DNA of 64,000 nt from Rhodanobacteraceae bacterium (lineage in GTDB: Bacteria > Pseudomonadota > Gammaproteobacteria > Xanthomonadales > SZUA-5): NCBI GenBank assembly GCA_024234055.1, contig JACKOW010000003.1, positions 310,001 through 374,000 of the forward strand, given 5' to 3'. Of the stretch, positions 27,948 to 36,651 are shown one piece after another (within the stretch, counting starts at the first letter, position 1; each line of letters starts with the position of its first letter). A model generated the notes under the pieces. It made no database searches, was not told where the DNA came from, and saw only the letters and a list, made by a program, of their open reading frames with translations. A program made the translations under genes and the position numbers.

Positions 27948-28276
27948 TGAGGGCTTTCCGAACGTCAAGGAATCTGCGGCTCGTTTTGCTTTCCGTTACA
28001 TGAACTTCCGTTGTCGTTGCGGCGATCCTGCCGTCATCCTCAAGTGATCGGTCGAAGAGCCAGTTTTCGCTGGACCACCTTCTATTCGTGTCCACTCACT
28101 GCGGATCACCTTTTGCCGTTTTCGCTGTTGCGAAAGCTGCCGATCCAAGGGCGCCCCATCTACAAGAACGGTGGTCTTGAACCACCCAGGCCGGGTACGG
28201 GCGCCCGCCTTGCTGATGTTGACTGGTCGCGTTTCTGTTGCGTTCGTTCTCGCGTTTTCGGGTTCTGTGGCTTAAT
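27948..28276. other. Intergenic region before IS110 remnant
   Basis: About 330 bp without a recognisable gene. It may include the non-coding end of the IS110-type element, which normally lacks inverted repeats, but no boundary could be placed. Confidence 0.4.
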
Positions 28277-29479
28277 TCAAGCCGCCATCTGCAGCTGCGC
28301 AGCTTCGCCCATGCTCGGCATCCGCACCTCCTTCAGGCGTACGCCTTCCGGGATCACACCGTACTCCAGGTACCGCCAGAGCAGGATCGACAGCCGCCGC
28401 GCCAAGGCCACGATGCCGCGCTTGCGCGAGGCCTTGCCGACGCCGAATTTCTCTTGAAACCAGCGCGTTAAGTCGGTGTCCGGCTGGTGGCGGATCCAGC
28501 GCCACGCCAGTTCCACCATCATCGCTCGCAGATTAGGCGGCCCGCATTTGCTGATTCCCTGCTCATGGCTTGAATTGCCGGACTCGAACGGGGTTCCGGT
28601 CAAACCCATGAAACCGCCGACCTGACGCCGGTTCTTGAAGCCGCGCCAACCGAAGGCTTCGAACACCACCGGCCAGGCCGTATGCACGCCCACACCCACC
28701 AATCCCATCAGCTGCCACACCTGCTCCACCATCCGGGCGTGCTCCACAACCTCGCCGGCGCGCGCGCTTCTTCAGCGATGAGATCTGCTCCGCTTCCACC
28801 GCGCGAATCTGCTTCCTCGTCAGCAATATGTGTTCCTGCAAACGCTTGAGCTCAGCTTGAATCGACTCCGGCAACGCCTCCCCAAAGCAGTCCTTGATCC
28901 GCTCAACCTGGGTGCTCGGCTTGGCTTGACCAAGGTCGCGCCCAGGCTCACCAGCAGCGATTCCCAGCGCAACTCGTGCTGCGTCTTCACCTTCACCCAG
29001 TGATCGCGTTCGCGATGCCGCCGCCGCGCCATTTCGACGTCTGCCGGCGGCACGTTGATCGCGTACTTGTCCACGTCTTCATCGAGCGTGCGACGCAATT
29101 GCAACACCAGTCGGCGCACGTCCAACCGGTCGGTCTTGGCCTGCTTGCGCGATGGCTTCTCGATCGCATTGCTCGCCCACTCATGCACATCGATCCCCAA
29201 CCTCTTGAGCATGCGATACGGATAGTGGCCGTGACGGCCAGCCTCGAAGCACGCCAGCACCCGCGTCTCCGGCGGCAGACCCAGTCGCTGCTTCGCCCGG
29301 TCAATCAGCGCCAGCAGCGCGGTCCAGTCGTCACCCGTAATCTCATGCACCGAGGGGTTGCGTTCGAACCGCCCCAAAATCCCGATCTTCCACTTCTTCA
29401 TCGACAACTCGATCGCCACGCACAGCACCGGAAGCGTGATGTTGAAAGTGGTAGCGTTTGCAGCGAGGGTCGTGGACAT
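28277..29479 (-). pseudogene. IS110-family transposase with frameshifts
   Basis: Three successive frames rebuild an IS110-family (DEDD) transposase of about 400 aa. The N-terminal RuvC-like part runs from ATG 29479 (VLCVAIELSMKKWKIG; ACFEAGRHGHYPYRML; KTDRLDVRRLV). The middle coiled segment (ESIQAELKRLQEHILLTRKQ) is in a second frame near 28870-28745. The C-terminal IS116/IS110/IS902 domain (MGLVGVGVHTAWPVVFEAFGWRGFKNRRQVGGFMGLTGTPF) runs from about 28747 to the stop at 28277. At least two frameshifts separate them, so it is probably inactive. Terminal inverted repeats are not expected for this family and none was seen. Confidence 0.85.
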
Positions 29480-29783
29480 CAGCGTAGCTCCTTGAGGTTT
29501 CGGCACCGCAGAGGATCTCGCGTCCACGGCCCTCATGGCATCTACGGGTGGCGTGGCGGCAATGTGGTGCCGATCAATGACCGCCCGCGCATGTGTGCGT
29601 GGAAGCGAGCCGCAGTGTTGGGCCGGCCAGTCTCATCGTTGGGTTGCTGACGACGGTCGTTGGGGCTGGCGGACGCGAGGACCGCACGAGGGAATGGATG
29701 GGTCCGGCGGAGCAGTCGGCGCCCGTCGGTGACATCAAGGATTGATTGAGGCGCGCTCAGTTCCCGTCCGGGTGCCGGCGCTG
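29480..29783. repeat. Intergenic region with diverged third copy of the 90-bp repeat
   Basis: GGTGGCGTGGCGGCAATGTG (29547 onward) and GGGGCTGGCGGACGCGAGGA (29662 onward) match the tandem repeat on the far side of the IS110 remnant. The remnant therefore sits within a repeat cluster. No gene was seen. Confidence 0.6.
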
Positions 29784-30434
29784 TTATCCCTGAACCTCGC
29801 CAGCCTCCTGCAGCCGCGCCTGCATCTGCGCCGCCACCGCTTGCGCGGGCGATTGATCGCGCGCTGAAAGTCCGGCCACCACGCCCCGTTGATTCGGTTC
29901 AGGGTGGTTCTGGTGCAACTTGTCCTTGCCGATCAATCGATCCACGCGCAGGTCGATGCCGACGATGGCGCGGAGCTGACGGTCGATGTAATCCGGCGGC
30001 GCCTCGTCCAGCCGCCACGGGCGAGGCTGAAACGCCTCGTGCTCCGCGCTCAACTCCTCCAACAGCTGCCGCAGCCAGATCGGATCATCGATCGCCTGCA
30101 GACGGCCATGAGCGTGCACCACCGAGTAATTCCAGGTCGGCACGGCCCTGCCGTCCACGGCCTTGCTGGGATACCACTGCGGGCTGACATAGGCCTGCGG
30201 GCCATGGAAGATGGCCAGTACCGCTTGCCCGTCGGCCTCGCGCCACAAGGGGTTGGCGCGGGCGACATGACCGACCAGATGCGTGGCCTCACCGACCCTT
30301 CGCAGGCGCAGGGGAATGTGGTTGGCGTCCGGCCCGTGCGCGCCGACATGGATCAGCGTGGCGAGCGGAAAACCGCGGATCGACTCGGCAAGCGCCTGCG
30401 CATCGGCCTGTTCAAAATGCTTTGGCAAGTACAT
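29784..30434 (-). CDS. PaiB-type FMN-binding protein
   Basis: This 216-aa protein matches the PaiB family (named as FMN-binding negative transcriptional regulator; split-barrel fold). Characteristic segments are MYLPKHFEQ at the N-terminus, PLATLIHVGAHGPDANHIPL, GHVARANPLWRE, FHGPQAYVSPQWYPSK, VPTWNYSVVHAHGR, and the C-terminal KLHQNHPEPNQRGVVAGL. In Bacillus paiB affects sporulation and protease genes. In proteobacteria the role is unclear and may be flavin or haem related. It is monocistronic, with no paiA-like acetyltransferase beside it. Confidence 0.88.
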   Translation of the reverse strand: MYLPKHFEQADAQALAESIRGFPLATLIHVGAHGPDANHIPLRLRRVGEATHLVGHVARANPLWREADGQAVLAIFHGPQAYVSPQWYPSKAVDGRAVPTWNYSVVHAHGRLQAIDDPIWLRQLLEELSAEHEAFQPRPWRLDEAPPDYIDRQLRAIVGIDLRVDRLIGKDKLHQNHPEPNQRGVVAGLSARDQSPAQAVAAQMQARLQEAGEVQG

Positions 30435-30851
30435 GACTGTTCCGGGTCGGACTCACGGCTGTCAGATTGTATGCCGGCCATCGGTGGGAGCAGCTTCAGC
30501 CGCGATATCCGGACCCCGGCATACATCAGCCGAGATCGCGGAAAGAATCCGCTCCCACAGCCATGTCCAATGGCGGCAGGCATTCCCGAAAAACCTCCGG
30601 GGACAATCTGAGACCGTCTCCATCAATGATCAACGAGGTCGTGGTCCGGGTTGGCCTGTGCGCTATTCTCGGCGACGGAAACGCCTTCCACAAAGCCTCG
30701 AATACCATTGACGGCACGTCATTGGGGTCGCGAATGCTGGGCCAGCGCATGGGTTCCGAAACGCCGCGTTGCCGCGGTCTTTACCCAAGGCCGCCGACCC
30801 GCCGTGTGACAGGGTGTGCAGCATCTGGATACGACGACGCGAGGCAAACCG
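30435..30851. repeat. Intergenic region with GTGGGAGC..GCTCCCAC repeat
   Basis: A facing pair GTGGGAGCAGCTTCAGCCGCGAT (30485) and GAATCCGCTCCCACAG (30543) forms a REP-type unit common in Pseudomonas and Xanthomonas relatives. Another copy is at 57830-57857. The remaining ~290 bp shows no supported gene. Confidence 0.7.
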
Positions 30852-31905
30852 ATGAAAGCTGCGACCTGTTATTCCCTGATGGCTCTTCTGGCCCTGTCAG
30901 CCTGCTCAGACACAGGGGTGCCAGACCCGGCGCAGCCGCCGATGGCACCCGATCAAGCGCAGCCGCAAGCCGCGCAGGCGCCTGGCATCGAAGTCAGCAC
31001 CGAAGGTGGCGTGACCACTATCACCACAGCCGGCAATTTGCAGTCGACCTTCGATATCGGCTGCGTCGATATGGCGCAGGTGAAAAATGTCTACTCACCC
31101 GCTGATCTGTTCAAGGGATCGGTTGCCTGCTTCCAGGCTGGCGACGGCGCCCATGGCGCGGGCTTGTTCCGGCTGGCTTTGGCCTATGGACGTTACGACA
31201 TCGACAGAGTAGCCGACAGAACGGCCCATCAGGGATTGGAAGTCCTGAAGCTATCAAGCTTTGAACCCTTCAGTGAGGCTGACAAGACGTTGATCCAGGA
31301 ACAGCTTAACGTCTTCTTCAGCTCTCCTGACGCAAATCTGCAATTCTGCGCCCAACTGCGCGGCCCTGGGCCCACCTGCCTACCACCCGGACTACATGAT
31401 CCAGCACGGCATGCAGGCGTTTCAGCCCTGGAGCCAGGAAGGCATCAACGGACTGGTGGCGGATTTTGACCCGGACGCCACCTGGCAGATGGTGGTGGAT
31501 CGATACATGAGATGTGCCAGCGACGCGGACGTGACGGCAAGCACATCTCCGGATCCAGACGCAGATCAGAACACCGCGACCAAGACCGATGCGGCAACCC
31601 GGGTGCGGGAAGCCCCCTCGCTCGCTGCGTCCGCAAGGACTGCGGTTGCCGAGTACTTCAACTCGGAAGGCACTTGGCCGGAGAGCAATGCGCAAGCGGG
31701 CATCGCAGAATCCTCACCGCAATTTCCGGTCAGCATCGGCCCGGGCGGCGTCATCACGATCCATTTTGATGAACCGGCCGAGCTGGTGGGGAAATCCATC
31801 GTGCTGACGCCCCGCTCCGAGGCGTCGGGCGACTGGGTTGACGTGTACTGGAGCTGCTCGGCAGTGGACATTCCGATGGAGCTTCGATCGCAGAATTGCC
31901 CCTGA
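30852..31905 (+). pseudogene. Lipoprotein with pilin-like C-terminal domain (frameshifted)
   Basis: The N-terminal frame opens MKAATCYSLMALLALSAC, a lipoprotein signal with lipobox LSAC, then a Pro/Gln-rich linker and an ~130-aa domain. Near 31350-31370 the frame shifts. The second frame continues PPAYHPDYMIQHGMQAFQPWSQEGINGLVADF and a Thr/Asp-rich linker. It then has a domain resembling the type IV pilin globular head: AVAEYFNSEGTWPESNAQAG, GPGGVITIHFDEPAELVGKSIVLTP, VYWSCSAVDIPMELRSQNCP, with paired cysteines near the end. The rebuilt length is about 350 aa. Probably an outer-membrane lipoprotein if the frameshift is an error. Function unknown. Confidence 0.65.
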
Positions 31906-31974
31906 GGCGCGTCAGCGCGCGCATCAGAGGCACGGCGCTACTCGCCCGCATCGCATCGAGGGAACTCAGGACAC

Positions 31975-33081
31975 ATGGAAACCACCGAGGAACAAGGCAC
32001 AGCGCGCGGTGACGGTGGAGCCTGGCGAAAACCACTCGTCGCGGCCGCATGGCCGGCAGTTGGTGCGCTGATCTATACCCTCTATGCCTGCTTTCCGCAG
32101 TGGTTCCCGGCCGGCACCGGTTCGGCGCTGGTGTTGCTGTTGGTCGCCGAAGGGCTGGCGATGGCCATTGCCTCGGTGCGTGCCAAGGCGCTGGCTGATC
32201 CGTCCCCACGAAATCGCCGGAAGGTCATCTGGCTGATCGTATCGATACTGGCGCTGTTGGCTTTGCTGCACTTTGGCTTCGAGGTGGAGTGGGCGGTGAT
32301 GGTGCCCATGCTGATCTGGATCACCATCGCCTGGCTGGCGCCTCGGTGGTCTGGCAACGAAGACGCGGAACTGGCGCTGCAACAGACTCAGGCGGTCTTG
32401 CAGGATCGTGGCACTGTGCTGGAGGCGATCCTGGCCCTGACGGTCCTGGGAACGCCGATACTGTTGGGCTCGACGCAGATCCCGGAATCCTGGCTTGCCT
32501 TCTATGGCACGGTGTTGCTGCTGCAGGGCGCCGCCAGTAATGCCTTTGTGCATCGGCCCAAATTCCTGCGCAAACGCAAACGCTTGCTGGATCACCCCTG
32601 GATCAACGCGCTCAGCCGTCGCAAACGGATTGAACGCAAGGTGGCCAAGCTGCCGCAGGTGGCCGAGGAGAGTCCTGCAGATCTGGAGGCACACGCTCAA
32701 CTCAGCCTGACGCAGCGCTTCAAGGTGCTGTTGAGCCCGGCGACCTTGAAGAAATGGTGGCGATATACCTGGATCGGGACAGCCTGGATGTGGGCCATCT
32801 CCTCTGGCGGGGCGATCCTCAGTGGCAAGAAGGCCGACGTCTGGGATGACAGCGGTGCGCTTGCAGTGGTCATGAACTGGGCATTCTCGCTGCTGGCCAT
32901 CGGCTTCGCCTGTCTGGTCGTGGCGGCCGCGGGGATGCTGCCCATCGTCGTTCATTCGGCCGTGGACAGACGCCGCGGGGCGATCGGGCTTGGCTTCCTG
33001 CTTGGCCTGATGCTCAGTTGTATCCTGTTGGTGGTGGGCTTCTGGGCCCTGTTCCAGCTACGGGATCTGATCGCAGGGTAA
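31975..33081 (+). CDS. Hypothetical multi-helix membrane protein
   Basis: A 368-aa protein with about eight hydrophobic segments (near residues 20-40, 46-65, 84-100, 106-122, 150-185, 262-280, 298-325 and 335-362) and a basic cytoplasmic loop (RPKFLRKRKRLLDHPW...RRKRIERKVAKL) in the middle. No family was recognised; composition matches neighbours. It starts 69 bp after the frameshifted lipoprotein gene, so they may share a transcript. A GTAGCCCG repeat follows the stop. Confidence 0.6.
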   Translation: METTEEQGTARGDGGAWRKPLVAAAWPAVGALIYTLYACFPQWFPAGTGSALVLLLVAEGLAMAIASVRAKALADPSPRNRRKVIWLIVSILALLALLHFGFEVEWAVMVPMLIWITIAWLAPRWSGNEDAELALQQTQAVLQDRGTVLEAILALTVLGTPILLGSTQIPESWLAFYGTVLLLQGAASNAFVHRPKFLRKRKRLLDHPWINALSRRKRIERKVAKLPQVAEESPADLEAHAQLSLTQRFKVLLSPATLKKWWRYTWIGTAWMWAISSGGAILSGKKADVWDDSGALAVVMNWAFSLLAIGFACLVVAAAGMLPIVVHSAVDRRRGAIGLGFLLGLMLSCILLVVGFWALFQLRDLIAG

Positions 33082-33093
33082 GCGGGGCTGTTC

Positions 33094-33214
33094 GTAGCCC
33101 GTTGTGCCGCGGAGCGGCTCAGCGGGGCTCTTCCGCGTCACCGCCCGGACAGCGCTGCGCGCAGTTCGGGCTACAGTAGCCCGTTGTGCCGCGCAGCGGC
33201 TCAGCAGGGCTGTT
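33094..33214. repeat. One full and one partial GTAGCCCG element in tandem
   Basis: A full ~83-bp copy (GTAGCCCGTTGTGCCGCGGA...GCAGTTCGGGCTAC, about 33094-33176) is followed at once by a partial copy (33178-33214) of the same element. Confidence 0.8.
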
Positions 33215-33248
33215 CGCTGGGCAGAGCAGTCGCGACGCAAGGTCGCTC

Positions 33249-34025
33249 CTACGGGCCAGCGGGTGGTTCATGGCCGGTCGGGGGAGTCAGTTCGGAACGG
33301 GTGGCTCGTGTCCAGTCCTGGAGACCGCCCACGATCCAATCGCCCTGAGTCTGATTGACCGACAGAAGCAGTTTCAGCGTGCGTGGAAACCATCCGCGCC
33401 GTCGATGCCGAATGCGCAGGAAATAATCCGGCATATCCTGTCCCCGATCGAGACCGAACAGGCTTTGCGGCTTGCCCTGGAATTCAGGTCCGCTCTCGCG
33501 CCTGATGCGGTAGTGCCAGCGCATGCGGAAGGCGATATCAACGGCCAGCACGAGTGATTCAGGCGATCGCTCGATGCGAGCAACCCTGCTGCCGAAAAAC
33601 TGCAGCGCCACGCCCATGCCGATGATCAGCATGCCCGGCACCCACTCGAACAGAAACAGGGGCTCCAGGGTGCCAAAGGCGATGCCCCAGGCTCTGCTCA
33701 CCATTGCAAAGGCCATCATGCCGGCCAGCATCAGACCCAGACCGCGACCCACAGACTCGATGAACAACTTGCGCACCGGCAGATGCAGAACGCTGGCGTG
33801 ATCAGTTTGTTCCACACGCAATCGGGCACCGGACTGACCGTCACGATGCTGCAGCTCGGCACTTTGATCGGGCGCCCGCCACCGCCACGGCGCGCCCGCA
33901 GCATGGGAGTGAGCCAGATATTCAAGCTTGCGATAGCGCTGACGGGAGCGAATCCAGGCGCTCAGCGTGGCGATCAATCCGAGCGCCACCAGTGCGATCT
34001 TCACGGCAAGATTGACGCTTTCCAC
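33249..34025 (-). CDS. Hypothetical membrane protein
   Basis: A 258-aa protein with one N-terminal helix (VNLAVKIALVALGLIATLSAW) and a central pair of helices (residues ~95-150, LGLMLAGMMAFAMVSRAWG and FLFEWVPGMLIIGMGVALQFFG), flanked by soluble parts rich in Arg. Start is GTG 34025. No family was recognised. It lies just downstream of ffh on the same strand (30 bp gap) and may be read from the ffh transcript. Confidence 0.55.
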   Translation of the reverse strand: MESVNLAVKIALVALGLIATLSAWIRSRQRYRKLEYLAHSHAAGAPWRWRAPDQSAELQHRDGQSGARLRVEQTDHASVLHLPVRKLFIESVGRGLGLMLAGMMAFAMVSRAWGIAFGTLEPLFLFEWVPGMLIIGMGVALQFFGSRVARIERSPESLVLAVDIAFRMRWHYRIRRESGPEFQGKPQSLFGLDRGQDMPDYFLRIRHRRRGWFPRTLKLLLSVNQTQGDWIVGGLQDWTRATRSELTPPTGHEPPAGP

Positions 34026-34055
34026 CCTGATTCAGTGCAGCACGCGCAGCAGCAC

Positions 34056-35441
34056 TCAGCGCCTCGGACCACCGCCCAAGCCCGGCGGCATGCCGCCGCC
34101 CATGCCACCCTTGAGGGCGCGGAGCATGCCCTTGATGCCGCCGCCGGACATCTTCTTCATCATCTTTTCCATCATCATGTACTGCTTCATCAGTCGGTTG
34201 ATGTCGGAGGGATGAGTGCCCGATCCACGGGCCACGCGGACCTTGCGCGAGCCGTTGAGCAGATCCGGAAAGCGCCGTTCCTTGGGGGTCATCGAATTGA
34301 TGATCGCCACCATCTTGCGCATTTCCTTGTCGCCCATGGCACCAGCGGCGGCGGTATCGCCCATCTTCGGCATCATCGGCAGCTTGTCCATCAGCTGCGC
34401 CATGCCGCCCATGTTCTGCATCTGCAGCAACTGCTCGCGCATGTCGTTGAGGTCAAAGCGCTTGCCGCTGGTCATCTTGGCGGCCAGCTTTTCCACCGAA
34501 TCCTGATCAGCCTTGCGGGTGACATCCTCGATCAGCGACAGCACATCGCCCATGCCGAGGATGCGCGAGGCCACGCGATCCGGATGGAAGGGTTCCAGCG
34601 CGTCCATCTTTTCGCCGGCACCCAGGAACTTGATCGGGCGACCGGTGAGGTAGCGCACCGACAGGGCGGCGCCGCCGCGGGCATCGCCATCGGTCTTGGT
34701 CAGGATCACGCCGGTCAACGGCAGCGCATCGGCAAAGGCCTTGGCGGTGTTGGCGGCGTCCTGACCGGTCATGCTGTCGACCACGAACAGGGTCTCGATC
34801 GGGCTCAGGGCCTGATTGAGCTCGGCCACTTCGGCCATCATGGCTTCGTCGATGGCCAGGCGACCGGCGGTATCGACGATCAGCACGTCGATCAGCTGCT
34901 TGCGGGCAGCATCCAGCGCGGCGCGGGCGATGGCCAGCGGCTTCTGATCCGGGGTGCTGGCAAACCACTCGGCGCCAACCTGGGCGGCCACGGTCTTCAG
35001 CTGCTCGATGGCGGCAGGACGGTAGACGTCGCAGCTGACCACCATGACCTTCTTCTTGCGGCGCTCGTGCAGCAGCTTGGCCAGCTTGCCGGTGGTGGTG
35101 GTCTTGCCCGAGCCCTGCAGGCCGGCCATGAGCACCACGGCCGGTGCCGGGCAATTCAGGTTCAGCTCTTCGTTCTGCGAGCCCATGACCGCGACCAGCT
35201 CGTCGCGCACGATCTTGATCAGGGTCTGACCCGGCGTCAGGCTCTGCATCACCTCCTGACCCACCGCGCGCGCCTTGACCCGCTCCATCAGCGCCTGCAC
35301 CACCGGCAAGGCCACATCGGCCTCCAGCAGGGCAATGCGCACCTCGCGCAGGGCTTCGCGGATATTGCCTTCGGACAATCGGCCGCGGCCACGCAGTCGG
35401 TTGACGGTATCGGACAGGCGTTTGGACAGGTTTTCGAACAT
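34056..35441 (-). CDS. ffh: Signal recognition particle protein Ffh
   Basis: This 461-aa GTPase of the signal recognition particle binds 4.5S RNA and signal peptides of nascent membrane proteins. The order is an N domain, then a G domain with GLQGSGKTTTTGKLA, VDTAGRLAIDEAMM and LTKTDGDARGG, and a Met-rich M domain with GSGTHPSDINRLMKQY and a MMMEKMMKKM run, ending in a Gly-rich tail. ATG 35441 gives the standard MFENLSKRL N-terminus; the seven-codon upstream extension is rejected. It is divergent from ypjD, an arrangement common in proteobacteria. Confidence 0.97.
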   Translation of the reverse strand: MFENLSKRLSDTVNRLRGRGRLSEGNIREALREVRIALLEADVALPVVQALMERVKARAVGQEVMQSLTPGQTLIKIVRDELVAVMGSQNEELNLNCPAPAVVLMAGLQGSGKTTTTGKLAKLLHERRKKKVMVVSCDVYRPAAIEQLKTVAAQVGAEWFASTPDQKPLAIARAALDAARKQLIDVLIVDTAGRLAIDEAMMAEVAELNQALSPIETLFVVDSMTGQDAANTAKAFADALPLTGVILTKTDGDARGGAALSVRYLTGRPIKFLGAGEKMDALEPFHPDRVASRILGMGDVLSLIEDVTRKADQDSVEKLAAKMTSGKRFDLNDMREQLLQMQNMGGMAQLMDKLPMMPKMGDTAAAGAMGDKEMRKMVAIINSMTPKERRFPDLLNGSRKVRVARGSGTHPSDINRLMKQYMMMEKMMKKMSGGGIKGMLRALKGGMGGGMPPGLGGGPRR

Positions 35442-35588
35442 GGCGCAGGAACCAGCAATCACTGAGGACGCGCACTCTACGGACTTCTGCCCCGCGCCGG
35501 AAGCATTCGCCGCCAGGCGGGCGTCGTGGCATTCAAGCTTTCTGAAGGCCGGATGCCCGCCACGCCGTGGCTATGCGATGATCAGACC

Positions 35589-36386
35589 ATGCTTGAAACC
35601 ATCCTGCTGACCATCGTGGTGCTCGGCTACGCCGCCGGTTCCACCCTGCTGCTGCTCGACGCCTTCGGCGTGCGCCGCGAGCCCGCGTGGCTGGCGCTGG
35701 GTGCCGGTGTCGTCGCGCTGATCGCCCATGCCGGGCTGATCTTCCTGCCGGCCATGGCCGGCCAGCCGCTGAGCACCAATTTCTTCCATGCGCTGTCGCT
35801 GGTGTCCTGGGCCATGGCCACGGTGATGACCGTGACCAGTGCCCGAAACCGGGCCCGGGTACTGCTGGCCATGATCTGGCCGATCGCCCTGCTGGCCGCG
35901 GTGGCCGCGGCGCTGAGTCAGGCTCCGCCGGCCGATGCCATTTCCGGCTGGCAGATCCGATTGCATGTGGTGATCGCGCTGTCGGCCTATGCCCTGCTCA
36001 GCATTGCCGCGCTGCAGGCGTTGGTGGTGGCCTGGCAGGAAGGGGCGCTGCGGCGCAAGCATTTCTCGGCCACGCTGCGCGCGCTGCCGCCGCTGTCGGC
36101 GATGGAAGAACTGCTGTTCCAGTACATCGTCGCCGGATTCGCCATGCTCACGCTGACCGTGCTCAGCGGCGCGCTGTTCATCGACGACTGGATGGCCCAG
36201 CACCTGGTCCACAAGACGGTGCTGACACTGCTGGCCTGGGTGGTCTTCGGTGGCCTGATCTTCGGGCGCTGGAAATTCGGCTGGCGCGGTCGCACCGCGG
36301 TCAACTGGACGCTGGTCGGCATGCTGGTGCTGCTGCTGGCCTTCTTCGGCAGCAAGTTCGTGCTGGAAATCGTGCTCGGGCGATAG
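35589..36386 (+). CDS. ypjD: YpjD-like inner membrane protein (CcsA/cytochrome c assembly family)
   Basis: A 265-aa protein with about eight membrane helices and the conserved LHVVIALSAYALLSIAALQAL segment, matching the cytochrome-c-assembly (CcsA-like) family branch called YpjD in E. coli. The ATG at 35589 starts MLETILLTIVVLGYAAG, the usual YpjD beginning; 21 upstream codons in the open frame are ignored. It is divergent from ffh with a 147-bp gap. Its exact role is unknown, possibly haem handling or membrane protein quality. Confidence 0.87.
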   Translation: MLETILLTIVVLGYAAGSTLLLLDAFGVRREPAWLALGAGVVALIAHAGLIFLPAMAGQPLSTNFFHALSLVSWAMATVMTVTSARNRARVLLAMIWPIALLAAVAAALSQAPPADAISGWQIRLHVVIALSAYALLSIAALQALVVAWQEGALRRKHFSATLRALPPLSAMEELLFQYIVAGFAMLTLTVLSGALFIDDWMAQHLVHKTVLTLLAWVVFGGLIFGRWKFGWRGRTAVNWTLVGMLVLLLAFFGSKFVLEIVLGR

Positions 36387-36387
36387 G

Positions 36388-36604
36388 CGGCGCAGGCGCC
36401 CTCCACATGAGCCAACAGCGCGTAGCCCGTTGTGCCGCGCAGCGGCTCAGCGGGGCTGTTGATCTTCGATTGGAGCAAAGCGGCGCCGCAGCGCAGGCGC
36501 CCTCCACAAGAGCCAACAGCGCGTAGCCCGTTGTGCCGCGCAGCGGCTCAGCGGGGCTCTTCCGCGTCACCTCCCGAACAGCGCTGCGCGCAGTTCGGGC
36601 TACA
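36388..36604. repeat. Duplicated repeat block with two GTAGCCCG elements
   Basis: The segment GGCGCAGGCGCCCTCCACA...GAGCCAACAGCGCGTAGCCCG occurs twice (near 36388 and 36493), each followed by a GTAGCCCG element. The first is partial and the second full-length (about 36523-36603). This is a tandem duplication including the element. Confidence 0.78.
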
Positions 36605-36651
36605 AAGGCCGGCCCGTGGGCGGGGCCGTCCACCCCTGCAACAGCACGGAC

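Noticed and set aside
30526..30750. 74-aa minus-strand frame upstream of the PaiB gene
   Set aside because: No ribosome-binding site, no family and it overlaps a REP unit; coding not supported.
33783..35465. 560-aa plus-strand open frame
   Set aside because: Antisense to ffh; composition rich in His/Gln/Gly and no motif.
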